Shown here: one piece after another, positions 8,048 through 16,788 of the stretch
How the letters are laid out: every line of letters begins with the position of its first letter
How positions within the stretch are numbered: position 1 is the first letter of the stretch
NCBI RefSeq assembly: GCF_007713685.1
Contig: NZ_VMRJ01000008.1
Coordinates: 124,001-188,000 of the forward strand
Direction: 5' to 3'
DNA from: Hymenobacter setariae
GTDB lineage: Bacteria; Bacteroidota; Bacteroidia; Cytophagales; Hymenobacteraceae
Length of the DNA: 64,000 nt
Notes under the pieces: generated by a model
Told to the model about the DNA's origin: nothing
Seen by the model: only the letters and a program-made list of their open reading frames with translations
The model's database searches: none
Translations under genes and position numbers: made by a program

Positions 8048-9259
8048 TTAGTCTTCGTCGGCCGTATTCTTGAGCTTGGCCAGCAGCGAATACGCACCCT
8101 TGACTACGAACGTCGTGGTAGCCGGCAGATTCGCCGGGCGCTTTACCTCCGTATAGCCGTCTTCGCTGCGGCCGGTAGGCAGGGCTATCATCCGGTAGGA
8201 GCCGGCCGGGCTAACCGGTATGAAGCCGTACGTCTGACCGGCGTAGCGTACCACGGCCGCCTCGGGCAGGGTAGGAACGGTGTTGCGGCCCGTTTCAATG
8301 GTAGCCCGCACGTAGAGGCCCGGCAGCAAGGCCGGGTCGTTCTCCTGGTCGAGGTGGCCGTGCACCCGCACCGTGCGGTCGGGACCGTTGATGGCGCGGC
8401 TGATAAGGTAGACGCGGGCCGTGCGCTCGCGGCCCGCGGCCGAGTCGCTGGGCAGGGCGAAGCGGATGAGCTGGCCGGCCTGAATGCGCGGCACGTCCTT
8501 CTCAAACACCGATAGCTCGACGTGCAGGTGGGTGGGGTCTACCAGCTCAAACAGCGCATCGGCGGCCGTCACGCTTTGGCCTACCGTCACGTTCACCGCC
8601 CGCACGAACCCGCTGCGCGGGGCCCGCACGGCGGCCGTGCTCACGAGCTGGCCCCCGACCGGCAGGCCGGCCAGCCGCAGCCGGGCGGCCTGGGCCTGGG
8701 TTTGCACCCGCAAGGCATCGTATTCGGCCTGCGCCCGCTGGAAATTCTTTTGGGGCGCTACTTCCTGCTGGTAGAGTTCACGCTGGCGGTCCAGGTCGGC
8801 TTTGGCGTAGCGCAGGCGGCTAGTGGCTTCGAGGTAGTCCTGTTGCAGCTGCACGAACTCAGGATTGCGGATGATGGCCAGTACCTCCCCCTTGCGCACC
8901 CGCGAGCCTTGCAGCAGACTCGTGCTTTCCACGAAGCCGCCCAGGGGGGCAGCCACGGCCAGCGCGCTTTCGGGGGGCACGTCCAGCGTGCCGCTGACGG
9001 CCAGGCCAGTGCCCAGGGGGCGTTCTTCGAGGTGGCCCAGCGCCAGGCCCGCGGCCTGCTGCTCAGGGGCCGACAGGCGCACGACATCGGCCGGCGCATC
9101 AGCCTCAGGTTTTTCAGTAGCCGCTTCGGCCTTTTCCGCCGTTTTCTCTTTGCCGCCCGACCCGCAGGCAGTAAGCAGCAGCGCGGTCAGCAAGGGAAGT
9201 CCCACCCGCCCGAGTCGTGACAACAGCAGGGGAGTAACTTGATTGAATGATGGAAGCAT
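8048..9259 (-). CDS. czcB: RND efflux periplasmic adaptor, CzcB family
   Basis: This 403-aa membrane-fusion protein has a lipoprotein signal with lipobox LLTAC (Cys32). A charged linker is followed by the beta-barrel, lipoyl and hairpin arrangement (about residues 75-260): GGFVESTSLLQGSRVRKGEV is the lipoyl half-motif and QQDYLEATSRLRYAKADLDR the coiled-coil hairpin. The C-terminal domain ends in a VKGAYSLLAKLKN stretch typical of CzcB-type adaptors. It links the CzcA pump to its fused TolC partner for export of divalent metals such as Co, Zn, Cd or Ni. It follows czcA by 19 nt on the same strand, so the genes are co-transcribed. Confidence 0.93.
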   Translation of the reverse strand: MLPSFNQVTPLLLSRLGRVGLPLLTALLLTACGSGGKEKTAEKAEAATEKPEADAPADVVRLSAPEQQAAGLALGHLEERPLGTGLAVSGTLDVPPESALAVAAPLGGFVESTSLLQGSRVRKGEVLAIIRNPEFVQLQQDYLEATSRLRYAKADLDRQRELYQQEVAPQKNFQRAQAEYDALRVQTQAQAARLRLAGLPVGGQLVSTAAVRAPRSGFVRAVNVTVGQSVTAADALFELVDPTHLHVELSVFEKDVPRIQAGQLIRFALPSDSAAGRERTARVYLISRAINGPDRTVRVHGHLDQENDPALLPGLYVRATIETGRNTVPTLPEAAVVRYAGQTYGFIPVSPAGSYRMIALPTGRSEDGYTEVKRPANLPATTTFVVKGAYSLLAKLKNTADED

Positions 9260-9278
9260 CAGGTGATAAAGCGTTGAA

Positions 9279-12200
9279 TTATTGGGCGTCGCCGGCCAGC
9301 AGCGCGTCCAGTTCGATGACGGTTTGGTTATGGGCCAGCAGGGCGCTCAGGTAGTCGGTGCGCAGGCGCAGGGCGCGCTCCAGGTTGAGCAGATATTCCG
9401 CATAGCCGGTTTCGCCGGCCTTGAATGCCCGCGTGCTAAGGCGCACAAGCACGGCCGCTTGCGGCAGGCCCGTCTGCTCGTAGAAGCGCAGGCGCTCAAT
9501 CTGCTCGCGGCGCTGGGCCAGCAACTCATCCAGGCGGCCAGCCAGCTCGGCGCGGTAGCGGGCGTAGCTGATTTGAGCCGTTTGCTCCTGCAAGCGGGCG
9601 GCCTGCACCCGCGCCTTTTGGGGGCGGCGGTACAGGGGCATCCCCACGGAGGCCTGCACGCCCTGAAAGCGGTCCCCAGGGCCGTAATCGCGCTCAGTGC
9701 CGCCGATACCGCCGACAGTTTGGGGACCCTTCAAGGACTGGTTGAAGTACCCCACCGTGAAGTCGGGTAGCCCCCGCGCTTGTTCCAGGCGGGTTTCCGC
9801 CCGGCGCTCCTGAATCTGTTGGGCCAGTACCCGCGCCTGGGGATTGGTTTGAAGTAACGCCGTATCGGCCAGGGCCGGGGCCGCTGCCGTAGCCGTATCC
9901 AGTGCTACGGCAGCAGTTGGCACTAGGGGGCGCAACACACTGTCCGCCACCGTCACGGGGCCGGCTTGTTGGAGCAGGGCTTGCAATTGCCGACGCGCCA
10001 CGGCGTAGTCCGTGCGGGCCTGCCGCACCAAGACGCGGGTTTCACCCTGCTGCACCAGGGCCGTGGCGGGTTCGAGCCGGGCCACTTCGCCGGTTTTGAA
10101 GCGCAGGTTGGCCGCCCGCAGAAACTCCGCGTACAGGCTGTCCTGCCCGCGCAGGGTGCGCAGTCGATGGCGGGCGTACACGGCCTGCTCGTAGGCCAGG
10201 CGCACCTGCCGGCGTAGTTCTACCCGTGCCTGGGCGAGTTGCAATTCCCGCCCAGTTAGTAGTTGCCCCGCTACCCGCGCCGCGTTGCGGTACACGCCGG
10301 GCAGGGCCAAGGGCTGCACAATGGAAAACTGATTGTCTACCCGGTAGGTGTTGTACTGGCCGACCGAGCCGTTAAGGGTCGTTTTACTGAAATCCACGGC
10401 CCCGCGTCGCAAGGCTTGTTGCGCCTGCACGGCCCGCTGGGCGGTCTGTACGGTGCCCCCCGCGCCCAAGGCCTGCGTCACGGCCTGGGCCGAGTTCAGG
10501 GGCGAGCCAGCCGGGGGCAGCTGCACATCCTGACCCTGCACCCGGCCCGGCAGCAGGGTTGCTAGCCCCATGACCAGCAGTAGGCATACGGTCTGCGCAA
10601 TAGTGGGGCGCGGCGTGCTCGCCGGGGGTGCCATCGGCTTGGTCGCTCCTTTTTCACTCAGGGCGTACAGCACTGGCAGCACCAGTAGCGTCAGCAGCGT
10701 GGCCGTGACCAGGCCGCCGATAACCACCGTGGCCAGGGGCCGCTGCACTTCCGCCCCCGCCGAGGTAGCCAGCGCCATCGGTAAAAAACCCAGGGAGGCG
10801 ACCGTGGCCGTCATCAGCACCGGCCGCAACCGCACCTCCGTGCCCTTGCGAATGCGCTCGTACAGGTCGGTTACTCCTTCCACCTTGAGCTGGTTGAAGT
10901 AGCCGATGAGCACGATGCCGTTGAGCACCGCCACCCCGAACAGGGCAATGAAGCCCACCCCGGCCGGGATGCTGAACGGCATACCCCGCAGCCACAGGGC
11001 CAGAACCCCGCCGATGGCCGAGAGGGGAATGGCCGTGAAAATCAGCAGGGCCTGCTTGACCGAGTGGAACGTGAAGAAGAGCAGCACGAAAATGAGCCCC
11101 AGCGCCACCGGCACGGCAATGCTGAGCCGGTCGGTGGCCTCGCGCAGGTTCTCGAACTGCCCGCCGTAAGTGGTGTAGTAGCCCGGCGCAAACCGGACTT
11201 GCTGGCCTAAGCGCTGCTGCACTTCCCGCACCACCGTTTCCACGTCCCGGCCCCGCACGTTGAAGCCGACCGATACCCGGCGCTTGGTGTCGTCGCGCTG
11301 AATCTGGTTTGGCCCCTCGACCAAGGCCACGGTGGCCACCTGCTCCAATGGCACCTGCTGGCCGGTGGGGGTTGCGATAAAGAGCTGGCGCACGCTGTTG
11401 ATGTCCCGCCGCAGGTCACTGCGCAGGCGCAGCACCAAGTCGTAGCGCCGCTCCTGCTCAAATACCTGCCCGGCCGTCTGGCCAGCGAAGGCGGTTTGCA
11501 CCGTGCGGTTTACTTCGCCCACGCTCAGCCCGAAGCGAGCCAGGCGGGCGCGGTCGAGGCGCACCACGATTTGGGGCAGGCCGGTGACCTGCTCCACGTA
11601 CACGTCTTCGGCCCCCGGCACCCGGCGCACCACGGCCCCGGCTTGGCGGGCGTAGTCGGCCAGCTGGGTGAGGTCTTCGCCGAAAATCTTGAGTACCACG
11701 TCCTGCTTAGCGCCCGAAATCAGCTCATTGAAGCGCATCTGGATGGGCTGCTGAAAGCCGAAGGTGACGCCGGGAATGATGCCCACGGCGGCGGCCATCT
11801 GCTCGGCTAGGTCGGCTTGGTTGTCGGCTTTTTTCCACTTAGCCTGGGGCCGGAGAATAACCATTACGTCGGCTGCTTCGACCGGCATGGGGTCGGTGGG
11901 AATCTCGGCCGCGCCGACTTTGGCCACTACTTCCTTGACCTCATCGGGAAACTGCCGCTTGAGAATGCCGGCCGCCTGCTGGCTTTTCTCGACGGTGTAT
12001 TCCAGCGACGAGCCGGGCAACGTGCGCAGCTCCACTGCGAAATCGCCCTCCGCCAGCTGAGGAATGAATTCCCCGCCCAGGGTGCGGAATAGCAGAAACG
12101 CCCCTACTAACAGGGCGACGGCCGAGCCAAGGACGATGGTTTTGTGACGCAGCGCGCCCGCCACCAGCGGGTCGTAGCGTCGGGTAAGCCAGCCCAGCAG

Positions 12201-13757
12201 CCGGTCGGAGATGGTGACTTTCGGGTCCGCGTTGCGACTCAGCGCCAGCGCCGACATCATGGGCACGTAGGTAAGCGAGAGGATAAAGGCCCCCAGAATG
12301 GCGAAGGCCACGGTCTGGGCCATCGGCCGGAACATGCGCCCTTCAATGCCGGCCAGCGCCAGCAAGGGCAGGTATACGATAAGGATGATGATTTCCCCGA
12401 AGGCGGCCGAGGAGCGGATTTTGCTCGCGGCCTGGTAGGTTTCCTCGTCCATCTGCTCGCCCGAGAGCCGGCCCGTCAGCCCGGCCCCGCCGCCGTGCAG
12501 GCGGTGCACAATGGCCTCGACGATGATGACGGCTCCGTCCACAATAAGCCCGAAGTCAATGGCCCCGAGACTCATCAGGTTGCCCGAGACGCCGAACAGG
12601 CGCATCAGGCTGATGGCAAAGAGCATGGCCAACGGGATGACCGAGGCCACCACCAGCCCGGCCCGCCAGTTGCCCAGGAAGAGCACCAGCACGAATACGA
12701 CGATGAGCGCGCCTTCGAGCAGGTTCTTTTGGACCGTGTGAATGGCGCGGCCCACCAGCTCCGACCGGTCCAGGTATACGTCCACTGTTACCCCCTTTGG
12801 CAACGTCTGGCGGATGGTGGCCATGCGCTGCTTGACGGCTCTAATCACGTCGTTGGCGTTGGCCCCTTTTAGCATGAGCACGATGCCTCCGGTTACTTCC
12901 CCCTCCTGGTTGCGGGTCATGGCCCCATAGCGCACGGCTGAGCCCAGCTGCACGGTGGCCACGTCGCGCACCAGCACGGGCAGGCCGTTTTGGGTGGTGC
13001 GCACCACGATGTTGCCGATGTCGGCCGGGGTTTGAGCCAGCCCCTCGGTGCGGATATAGTAGGCCGTGGGACTGCGGTCGATGTAGGCCCCGCCCGCGTT
13101 CTGGTTGCCCTGGCTGACGGCCTGGTACACCTGGTCCACGGTCACCCCGGCCGCTTGCAGGCGCTGGGGGTCCAGGGCTACTTCGTACTGTTTGAGCAGC
13201 CCGCCAAAGCTGCTCACGTCGGCCACGCCGGGCGTACCCAGCAGCTGCCGCCGCACTATCCAGTCCTGAATGGTGCGCAGCTCGCGGGCGTCGTACTGCT
13301 TTTCGTAGCCCGGCTCGGCCCGCACCAGGTATTGGTAGACCTCGCCCAGGCCGGTGGAAACCGGCGACAGCTCGGGCCGCCCGATGCCGGCCGGAATCTG
13401 GCTTTCGGCTTCCAACAGCCGCTCGCTGACTTGCTGGCGCGCCCAGTAAATATCAGTTTTATCTTCAAAAACGATGGTTACGACCGAGAGGCCGAAGCGC
13501 GAGAACGAGCGCACCTCCTGGCGGCCAGGAATGGTGGCCACGCTCTGCTCGATGGGAAAGGACACGAGCCGCTCGATGTCGCCGGCTGCTAGCGAAGGAG
13601 CCACCGTGTAGACCACCACCTGATTCGTGGTGATGTCGGGCACCGCGTCGATGGGCAGGTGCGTGAGCGAGTAGCCGCCCCAGGCCACCAGGGCCAGGGT
13701 CAACAGCCCGATAAGTAGTTTATTGTGGATGGAGAAATGAATCAGCCGGTCGAACAT
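9279..13757 (-). CDS. czcA: CzcA-type heavy-metal RND pump fused to a TolC-like outer-membrane protein
   Basis: I place the start at the ATG at 13757 (MFDRLIHFSIHNKLLIGLLT), which gives 1492 aa; the 42 codons upstream are not RND-like. Residues 1 to about 1025 form a CzcA/CusA pump with the HME signature in TM4 (DFGLIVDGAVIIVE: Asp, Asp and Glu for proton relay) and PGRQEVRSFSRFG and AEIPTDPMPVEAADV porter segments. After TM12 (LPVLYALSEKG) comes a new hydrophobic segment (IAQTVCLLLVMGLATLLPG) that acts as an internal membrane anchor or signal. A TolC-like domain of about 420 residues with two helical-hairpin repeats follows. Pump and channel are thus one polypeptide. It is co-transcribed with czcB. 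Confidence 0.95.
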   Translation of the reverse strand: MFDRLIHFSIHNKLLIGLLTLALVAWGGYSLTHLPIDAVPDITTNQVVVYTVAPSLAAGDIERLVSFPIEQSVATIPGRQEVRSFSRFGLSVVTIVFEDKTDIYWARQQVSERLLEAESQIPAGIGRPELSPVSTGLGEVYQYLVRAEPGYEKQYDARELRTIQDWIVRRQLLGTPGVADVSSFGGLLKQYEVALDPQRLQAAGVTVDQVYQAVSQGNQNAGGAYIDRSPTAYYIRTEGLAQTPADIGNIVVRTTQNGLPVLVRDVATVQLGSAVRYGAMTRNQEGEVTGGIVLMLKGANANDVIRAVKQRMATIRQTLPKGVTVDVYLDRSELVGRAIHTVQKNLLEGALIVVFVLVLFLGNWRAGLVVASVIPLAMLFAISLMRLFGVSGNLMSLGAIDFGLIVDGAVIIVEAIVHRLHGGGAGLTGRLSGEQMDEETYQAASKIRSSAAFGEIIILIVYLPLLALAGIEGRMFRPMAQTVAFAILGAFILSLTYVPMMSALALSRNADPKVTISDRLLGWLTRRYDPLVAGALRHKTIVLGSAVALLVGAFLLFRTLGGEFIPQLAEGDFAVELRTLPGSSLEYTVEKSQQAAGILKRQFPDEVKEVVAKVGAAEIPTDPMPVEAADVMVILRPQAKWKKADNQADLAEQMAAAVGIIPGVTFGFQQPIQMRFNELISGAKQDVVLKIFGEDLTQLADYARQAGAVVRRVPGAEDVYVEQVTGLPQIVVRLDRARLARFGLSVGEVNRTVQTAFAGQTAGQVFEQERRYDLVLRLRSDLRRDINSVRQLFIATPTGQQVPLEQVATVALVEGPNQIQRDDTKRRVSVGFNVRGRDVETVVREVQQRLGQQVRFAPGYYTTYGGQFENLREATDRLSIAVPVALGLIFVLLFFTFHSVKQALLIFTAIPLSAIGGVLALWLRGMPFSIPAGVGFIALFGVAVLNGIVLIGYFNQLKVEGVTDLYERIRKGTEVRLRPVLMTATVASLGFLPMALATSAGAEVQRPLATVVIGGLVTATLLTLLVLPVLYALSEKGATKPMAPPASTPRPTIAQTVCLLLVMGLATLLPGRVQGQDVQLPPAGSPLNSAQAVTQALGAGGTVQTAQRAVQAQQALRRGAVDFSKTTLNGSVGQYNTYRVDNQFSIVQPLALPGVYRNAARVAGQLLTGRELQLAQARVELRRQVRLAYEQAVYARHRLRTLRGQDSLYAEFLRAANLRFKTGEVARLEPATALVQQGETRVLVRQARTDYAVARRQLQALLQQAGPVTVADSVLRPLVPTAAVALDTATAAAPALADTALLQTNPQARVLAQQIQERRAETRLEQARGLPDFTVGYFNQSLKGPQTVGGIGGTERDYGPGDRFQGVQASVGMPLYRRPQKARVQAARLQEQTAQISYARYRAELAGRLDELLAQRREQIERLRFYEQTGLPQAAVLVRLSTRAFKAGETGYAEYLLNLERALRLRTDYLSALLAHNQTVIELDALLAGDAQ

Positions 13758-13904
13758 GAAGCCGCTGGGGAGTAAAAAGCCTGACCATAGGAAAGACTTT
13801 CCGGCGCGCTCAGCCTTGGCTACCAAGTGAATAGCACGCGAACGCACGGCAGCCAGCCCCGCGTTTGGCAGGGCCGGCCGCAAGAGCCGGAAAGCAAGAA
13901 ATGG

Positions 13905-14237
13905 TTAGGCCCCCTGGGGCGGCTGCCACGGAGTGACCGGGGCGCGGGTCTGCACGGCAGGCACGTTCCGCACGCTGAAGCGCTGCGCCGAGTAGGGCGC
14001 TACCGGCCGGGCGATGAAGGCCAGGGCCGGAACGGCGGGCATGGCGAAGCCCGCGCAGCAGTGGCACTGGCACAAAGGCGAGCACCAATCGATGCCCCCC
14101 TGGGAGGTGCCTCCGTCGTGGTGCGCGGCCCGCACGATAGTCCCCTGCACGAGCGTGGCGCTCGGCTCCACATCGGAGCAGGGCAGGCAGCCGAGCACCG
14201 AAAAGTAAAGAGCAAAGAGTAGAGCCAGGACGCGCAT
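13905..14237 (-). CDS. DUF6660-like small Cys-rich exported protein
   Basis: This 110-aa protein has a signal peptide (MRVLALLFALYFSVLGCLPC) and a Cys-rich centre (DWCSPLCQCHCCAGFAMP), matching the Bacteroidota DUF6660 family that heads czc-type efflux operons. The C-x3-C-x-C-x-C-C spacing suggests periplasmic metal binding, but no function is proven. It is the first gene of the operon leading to czcA (147 nt downstream) and czcB. A TACCTTTG box ends only 5 nt before its ATG, suggesting a leaderless or nearly leaderless transcript. Confidence 0.75.
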   Translation of the reverse strand: MRVLALLFALYFSVLGCLPCSDVEPSATLVQGTIVRAAHHDGGTSQGGIDWCSPLCQCHCCAGFAMPAVPALAFIARPVAPYSAQRFSVRNVPAVQTRAPVTPWQPPQGA

Positions 14238-14242
14238 TGGGG

Positions 14243-14347
14243 CAAAGGTACGGAAAGGAGGTAAGTCTTATGGTTCCTAAACTCTGAAAAATCCGACTCA
14301 GCCTGAAAATGCCTCGCGGGCTTTTTTTACTCCTTATAATAAGGAGT
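14243..14347 (-). promoter_or_regulatory. Promoter/operator region of the czc operon
   Basis: On the minus strand a TACCTTTG box (14250-14243) fits the Bacteroidota -7 consensus TAnnTTTG, 5 nt before the DUF6660 start codon. Upstream, a perfect palindrome ACTCCTTAT-A-ATAAGGAGT (14329-14347) lies about 80 nt before the box. It is not followed by a U-tract in either useful direction, so an operator for a metal-responsive repressor or activator is more likely than a terminator. No matching -33 TTTG is obvious. Confidence 0.45.
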
Positions 14348-14413
14348 GCGCCGATGTGGACCCGGCCGTCTGGTTTGGTTGCTATAGACCGGGCTCTTTT
14401 GCCCCGAAGCCAT

Positions 14414-14956
14414 CTATAGCAGGGCTGCCAGTTTATCGGCACTGGCCTTCAGTTGAACCTGCCGGAAGTTGTCCAAGACCTGGGTGACCGTTCGGGGCGG
14501 ATTCTTTAGAAAAGAAACTTGCTGCCGGAAAGCGACCCGCGCCGGCTCTGGATTCAGGTCGATTAGATTGGTGGTAATAACAGCGGGATGCTGGGCCCCG
14601 ATATCGAACTGGGCCAGCTGGTGCGCCGGAAAATCTTTGAGATTGGCCGTGACGATTATTGTGGCCTGGCACCGCATGGCGGCAGCCAGAATATGTCGGT
14701 CGTCCGGGTCAGGTAAATCCAGCGCGGCAAGGAGTGGCTCATCCTGCTTAACCTCGGCAGCTGGAAAAGCCGCCCGCAGTGCCGCGACAGTTTTTTGCAA
14801 TTGCCCCGCGTTGAGGTCAGCACGGTTTTTAAGCAGGTGGCGCGTCCATTCATCCGGGATGCGGGCGGTCCATTTGGGCGTGTACAAGCCGAAGGAAGCC
14901 AGCTGTAGGAGCAGGCCCCGGATGGGCGCTGGGTACAGGGCGCACGCATCCAGCAA
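14414..14956 (-). CDS. PIN-domain toxin (putative ribonuclease)
   Basis: This 180-aa PIN-domain protein carries the acidic catalytic set: Asp3 (LDACALYP), Glu36, Asp85/Asp86 (DPDDRHILAAA) and Asp108 (TANLKDFP). It would be a Mg-dependent RNase acting on translation as the toxin of a type II pair. The frame starts with TTG at 14956. An ATT a few codons upstream is also possible, because homologous domains usually have 3-6 residues before LLDA. It follows the antitoxin gene by 22 nt on the same strand. The C-terminal 60 residues are helical. Confidence 0.85.
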   Translation of the reverse strand: MLDACALYPAPIRGLLLQLASFGLYTPKWTARIPDEWTRHLLKNRADLNAGQLQKTVAALRAAFPAAEVKQDEPLLAALDLPDPDDRHILAAAMRCQATIIVTANLKDFPAHQLAQFDIGAQHPAVITTNLIDLNPEPARVAFRQQVSFLKNPPRTVTQVLDNFRQVQLKASADKLAALL

Positions 14957-14978
14957 GGCAATGAGCCGGGGGAAGGAA

Positions 14979-15428
14979 TCATTCGTAGCCCAGACTCAAT
15001 TCCTGCGCCTGCTGCGCTAAAAACCGGAGCTGCTGCCGACGCTGCTCGGCCTGCTGGGCTTCGTACTGCAACAGGTCTTGCAGCAGCACCCGCCGATGGC
15101 TACCCACCTTTTTAAAGGGCAGCACGCCCTGCTCCAGCATTTTGACCAAGTGGGGCTGGGAAACGTGGAGCATGTCGGCAGCCTGCTGCGTGCTCAGCTC
15201 AGCAGCCGAAGGAACAAGCGCAATAGCTTTCCCCTCGGCCATGCTCGACAGAATGAAGCTGAGTAGCTCTAGGGCCTTGCGCGGAATGGTAATGTCCTCG
15301 TCACGCCCTGGCAGCCGGATTTTAACTCGGTCCGTTCCTTCGGCCGCAATGGCCCGGGTGAAGCTAAACAAAGAATCCCTGGCTACGCGCTGGTCCTGCA
15401 AGGATAGGGTTTCAAGAATGGCTTTCAT
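14979..15428 (-). CDS. Excisionase-type HTH antitoxin of the PIN toxin
   Basis: The start is placed at the ATG at 15428 (MKAILETLSLQDQRVARDSL), giving 149 aa; the 25 codons upstream are not conserved-looking. The C-terminal half has the MerR/excisionase-like helix-turn-helix (LSTQQAADMLHVSQPHLVKM, then PFKKVGSHRRVLLQDLLQY). The N-terminal part probably contacts the toxin. The pair order, antitoxin first and PIN toxin second, is standard, and the antitoxin is expected to repress its own promoter. Candidate operator repeats lie just upstream at 15463-15479. Confidence 0.82.
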   Translation of the reverse strand: MKAILETLSLQDQRVARDSLFSFTRAIAAEGTDRVKIRLPGRDEDITIPRKALELLSFILSSMAEGKAIALVPSAAELSTQQAADMLHVSQPHLVKMLEQGVLPFKKVGSHRRVLLQDLLQYEAQQAEQRRQQLRFLAQQAQELSLGYE

Positions 15429-15462
15429 AATAGCAGCGTAAAGAATCAGGTGCAAACCTGCC

Positions 15463-15479
15463 AAACGAAATAAACGAAA
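15463..15479 (-). promoter_or_regulatory. Direct repeats upstream of the PIN antitoxin, candidate operator
   Basis: Two 8-nt copies of AAACGAAA (15463-15470 and 15472-15479), equal to TTTCGTTT on the coding strand, lie 35-51 nt upstream of the antitoxin ATG. They sit in a T-rich stretch that also offers TTTG elements. They could be the autoregulatory operator or part of the promoter. Confidence 0.35.
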
Positions 15480-15503
15480 CAAAATTCTGCTTTCACTAGT
15501 CAA

Positions 15504-15870
15504 TTCCGGCCCTATCCTGGCTCACGCGCTGCCGCTGGCTATCAGCAGCGTCTACAGGGAAGCCCTACGTCGGGCAAAGGTGGGGCAAGCCAAGCGCGGG
15601 AATGCCCAATAAGCACAGCACTTCCGCTAATGAATGGGAGCCAAAACGCCTAGAAGTGCTCCCTATTACCGGGAGCGCTCACCAGGCGCTGGCGAAATAA
15701 AAAGCAAACCGTATTTTAAAGCAGTACCCTCAAAAACAAGCTAATAGCGGACACGCTTTCCAAATTTGAACACCTAACCAATCGACCTGTTAAGCAAGCT
15801 GCTTGCTTTTGGGCCAGGCACCTGTTCAGGGGCCGTATTTTAGTGCCTTATTTCTCGTTTTCCGCGCCTT
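15504..15870. other. Intergenic stretch without a gene
   Basis: No supported coding frame is present. The only structures noticed are an 8-bp inverted repeat, AGCACTTC/GAAGTGCT, separated by 28 nt around 15618-15661, and a run of AT-rich sequence before the truncated PAS gene. Confidence 0.5.
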
Positions 15871-16458
15871 ATGTCTGCTTTTACTCCGGCGCACCCGGCT
15901 GCTATGCCGGCTTCCGACGACCTGCTGGAAGTGCTGTTCAACGTCTCGATGACGGGTGTTATCTTCTTCCAGCCCGTGTTCGCGGCCGACGGAGTTGAAA
16001 TCGTGGACTTTACCTACGTGCGGCTCAACGCCGCCGCGCAGCAGATGCTCCAGCTGCCCGAGCGGCCCGAGCAGTCGTTTCTGGACCTTTACCCCGATGC
16101 CCCGCCCACCGGCGTCTTCGACTTCTATTGCCAGGCGTTCCGGTCGCGTGAGGGCCAGCTGCACCAGCTCAACTACCCGCACGACGGGCTCGACGCCTAT
16201 TTCTACCTGGCGGCGCGGCGCAGCGGGGCGCTGCTGGTCGTCAGCTTTACCGATACCAACAACCAGCCCCGCCCGGCGGTGGAAGAGGCCCTGCGCCAGG
16301 CCCAGGCCCGCGAGCAGGCCGCTCGCGCCGAGGCCGAAGCCCGGCAGCGCGAGCGGCGGGCGGTGTTTGAGCAGGCCCCGCTGGCCCTGGCCCTGCTGCA
16401 AGGCCCCACGCACGTGGTGGAGTTTGCCAATGAGCGCATGGCCCGGATATGGGACCGG
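15871..16458 (+). pseudogene. Truncated PAS-domain sensor gene
   Basis: The frame encodes a first PAS fold (residues about 17-130: LLEVLFNVSMTGVIFFQPVF, then VRLNAAAQQMLQLPERPEQS). A coiled-coil linker rich in Ala, Arg and Glu follows (EEALRQAQAREQAARAEAEA). A second PAS begins EQAPLALALLQGPTHVVEFA and breaks off after ERMARIWDR. From about 16456 the frame reads into the antisense of an unrelated DUF2892 remnant and ends at 16524. Homologous sensors continue for several hundred residues with a histidine-kinase domain, so this is only the 5' part and lacks output. Deletion between two genes is the simplest explanation. Confidence 0.7.
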
Positions 16459-16710
16459 GCCCAGCGTTTTACGCAGCTTGGGACCATCAAAAGGCAGGCC
16501 TTGCAGCGGGGCGAGCAGGCATAGGTCGGCACCACCCATCGCCAGCGGCAACAGCCCCAAGGCGGCCAGACCCCAGTTTTTGCGGGCCTGCACCAGCCCG
16601 GCCCCAATCAGCGCGGTGCCGATGGCAACGCGGGCCGCACGGCCCTTGGGAGAGGCAACCAGAAGCAGGAAATTGTCTATAATGGCCAGTAAACAAGAAT
16701 CGGCGCTTAC
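16459..16710 (-). pseudogene. DUF2892-like membrane protein remnant
   Basis: On the minus strand, codons from about 16710 to 16459 read LLAIIDNFLLLVASPKGRAA, then RVAIGTALIGAGL and NWGLAALGLLPLAMGGADLC, and end in LLAPLQGLPFDGPKLRKTLG. This is the two-helix YgaP-like DUF2892 pattern. No start codon exists in the open frame, which begins right after a stop at 16713-16711. The 3' end fuses directly to the truncated PAS gene on the other strand. Both termini are therefore lost and it is a fragment. Confidence 0.6.
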
Positions 16711-16727
16711 TTAAAATTTCCCCTTTT

Positions 16728-16788
16728 ATGTTGTGTAAACGCAACATACTGACTGATTTTAGGCCGGTTTATTGCGTTTACACAACAT
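16728..16788. promoter_or_regulatory. Paired operators upstream of hipB
   Basis: Two perfect 17-nt arms (16728-16744 and 16772-16788) are inverted relative to each other, with core TTGTGTAAACGCAA. Each core is itself nearly palindromic (TTGTG/CGCAA), so each arm may bind one HipB dimer. The second arm overlaps the hipB ATG at 16787. The arrangement fits cooperative autorepression of hipBA. Confidence 0.75.

Noticed and set aside
12144..12872. Long plus-strand frame of 242 codons, and other long antisense frames within 8-14 kb
   Set aside because: They are antisense to the czcA and czcB genes, have His/Gln/Gly-rich composition typical of GC-rich shadows and no domain.
14329..14347. Palindrome considered as an intrinsic terminator for the PIN toxin gene
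   Set aside because: On the minus strand the hairpin is followed by As, not Ts; an operator role was preferred.
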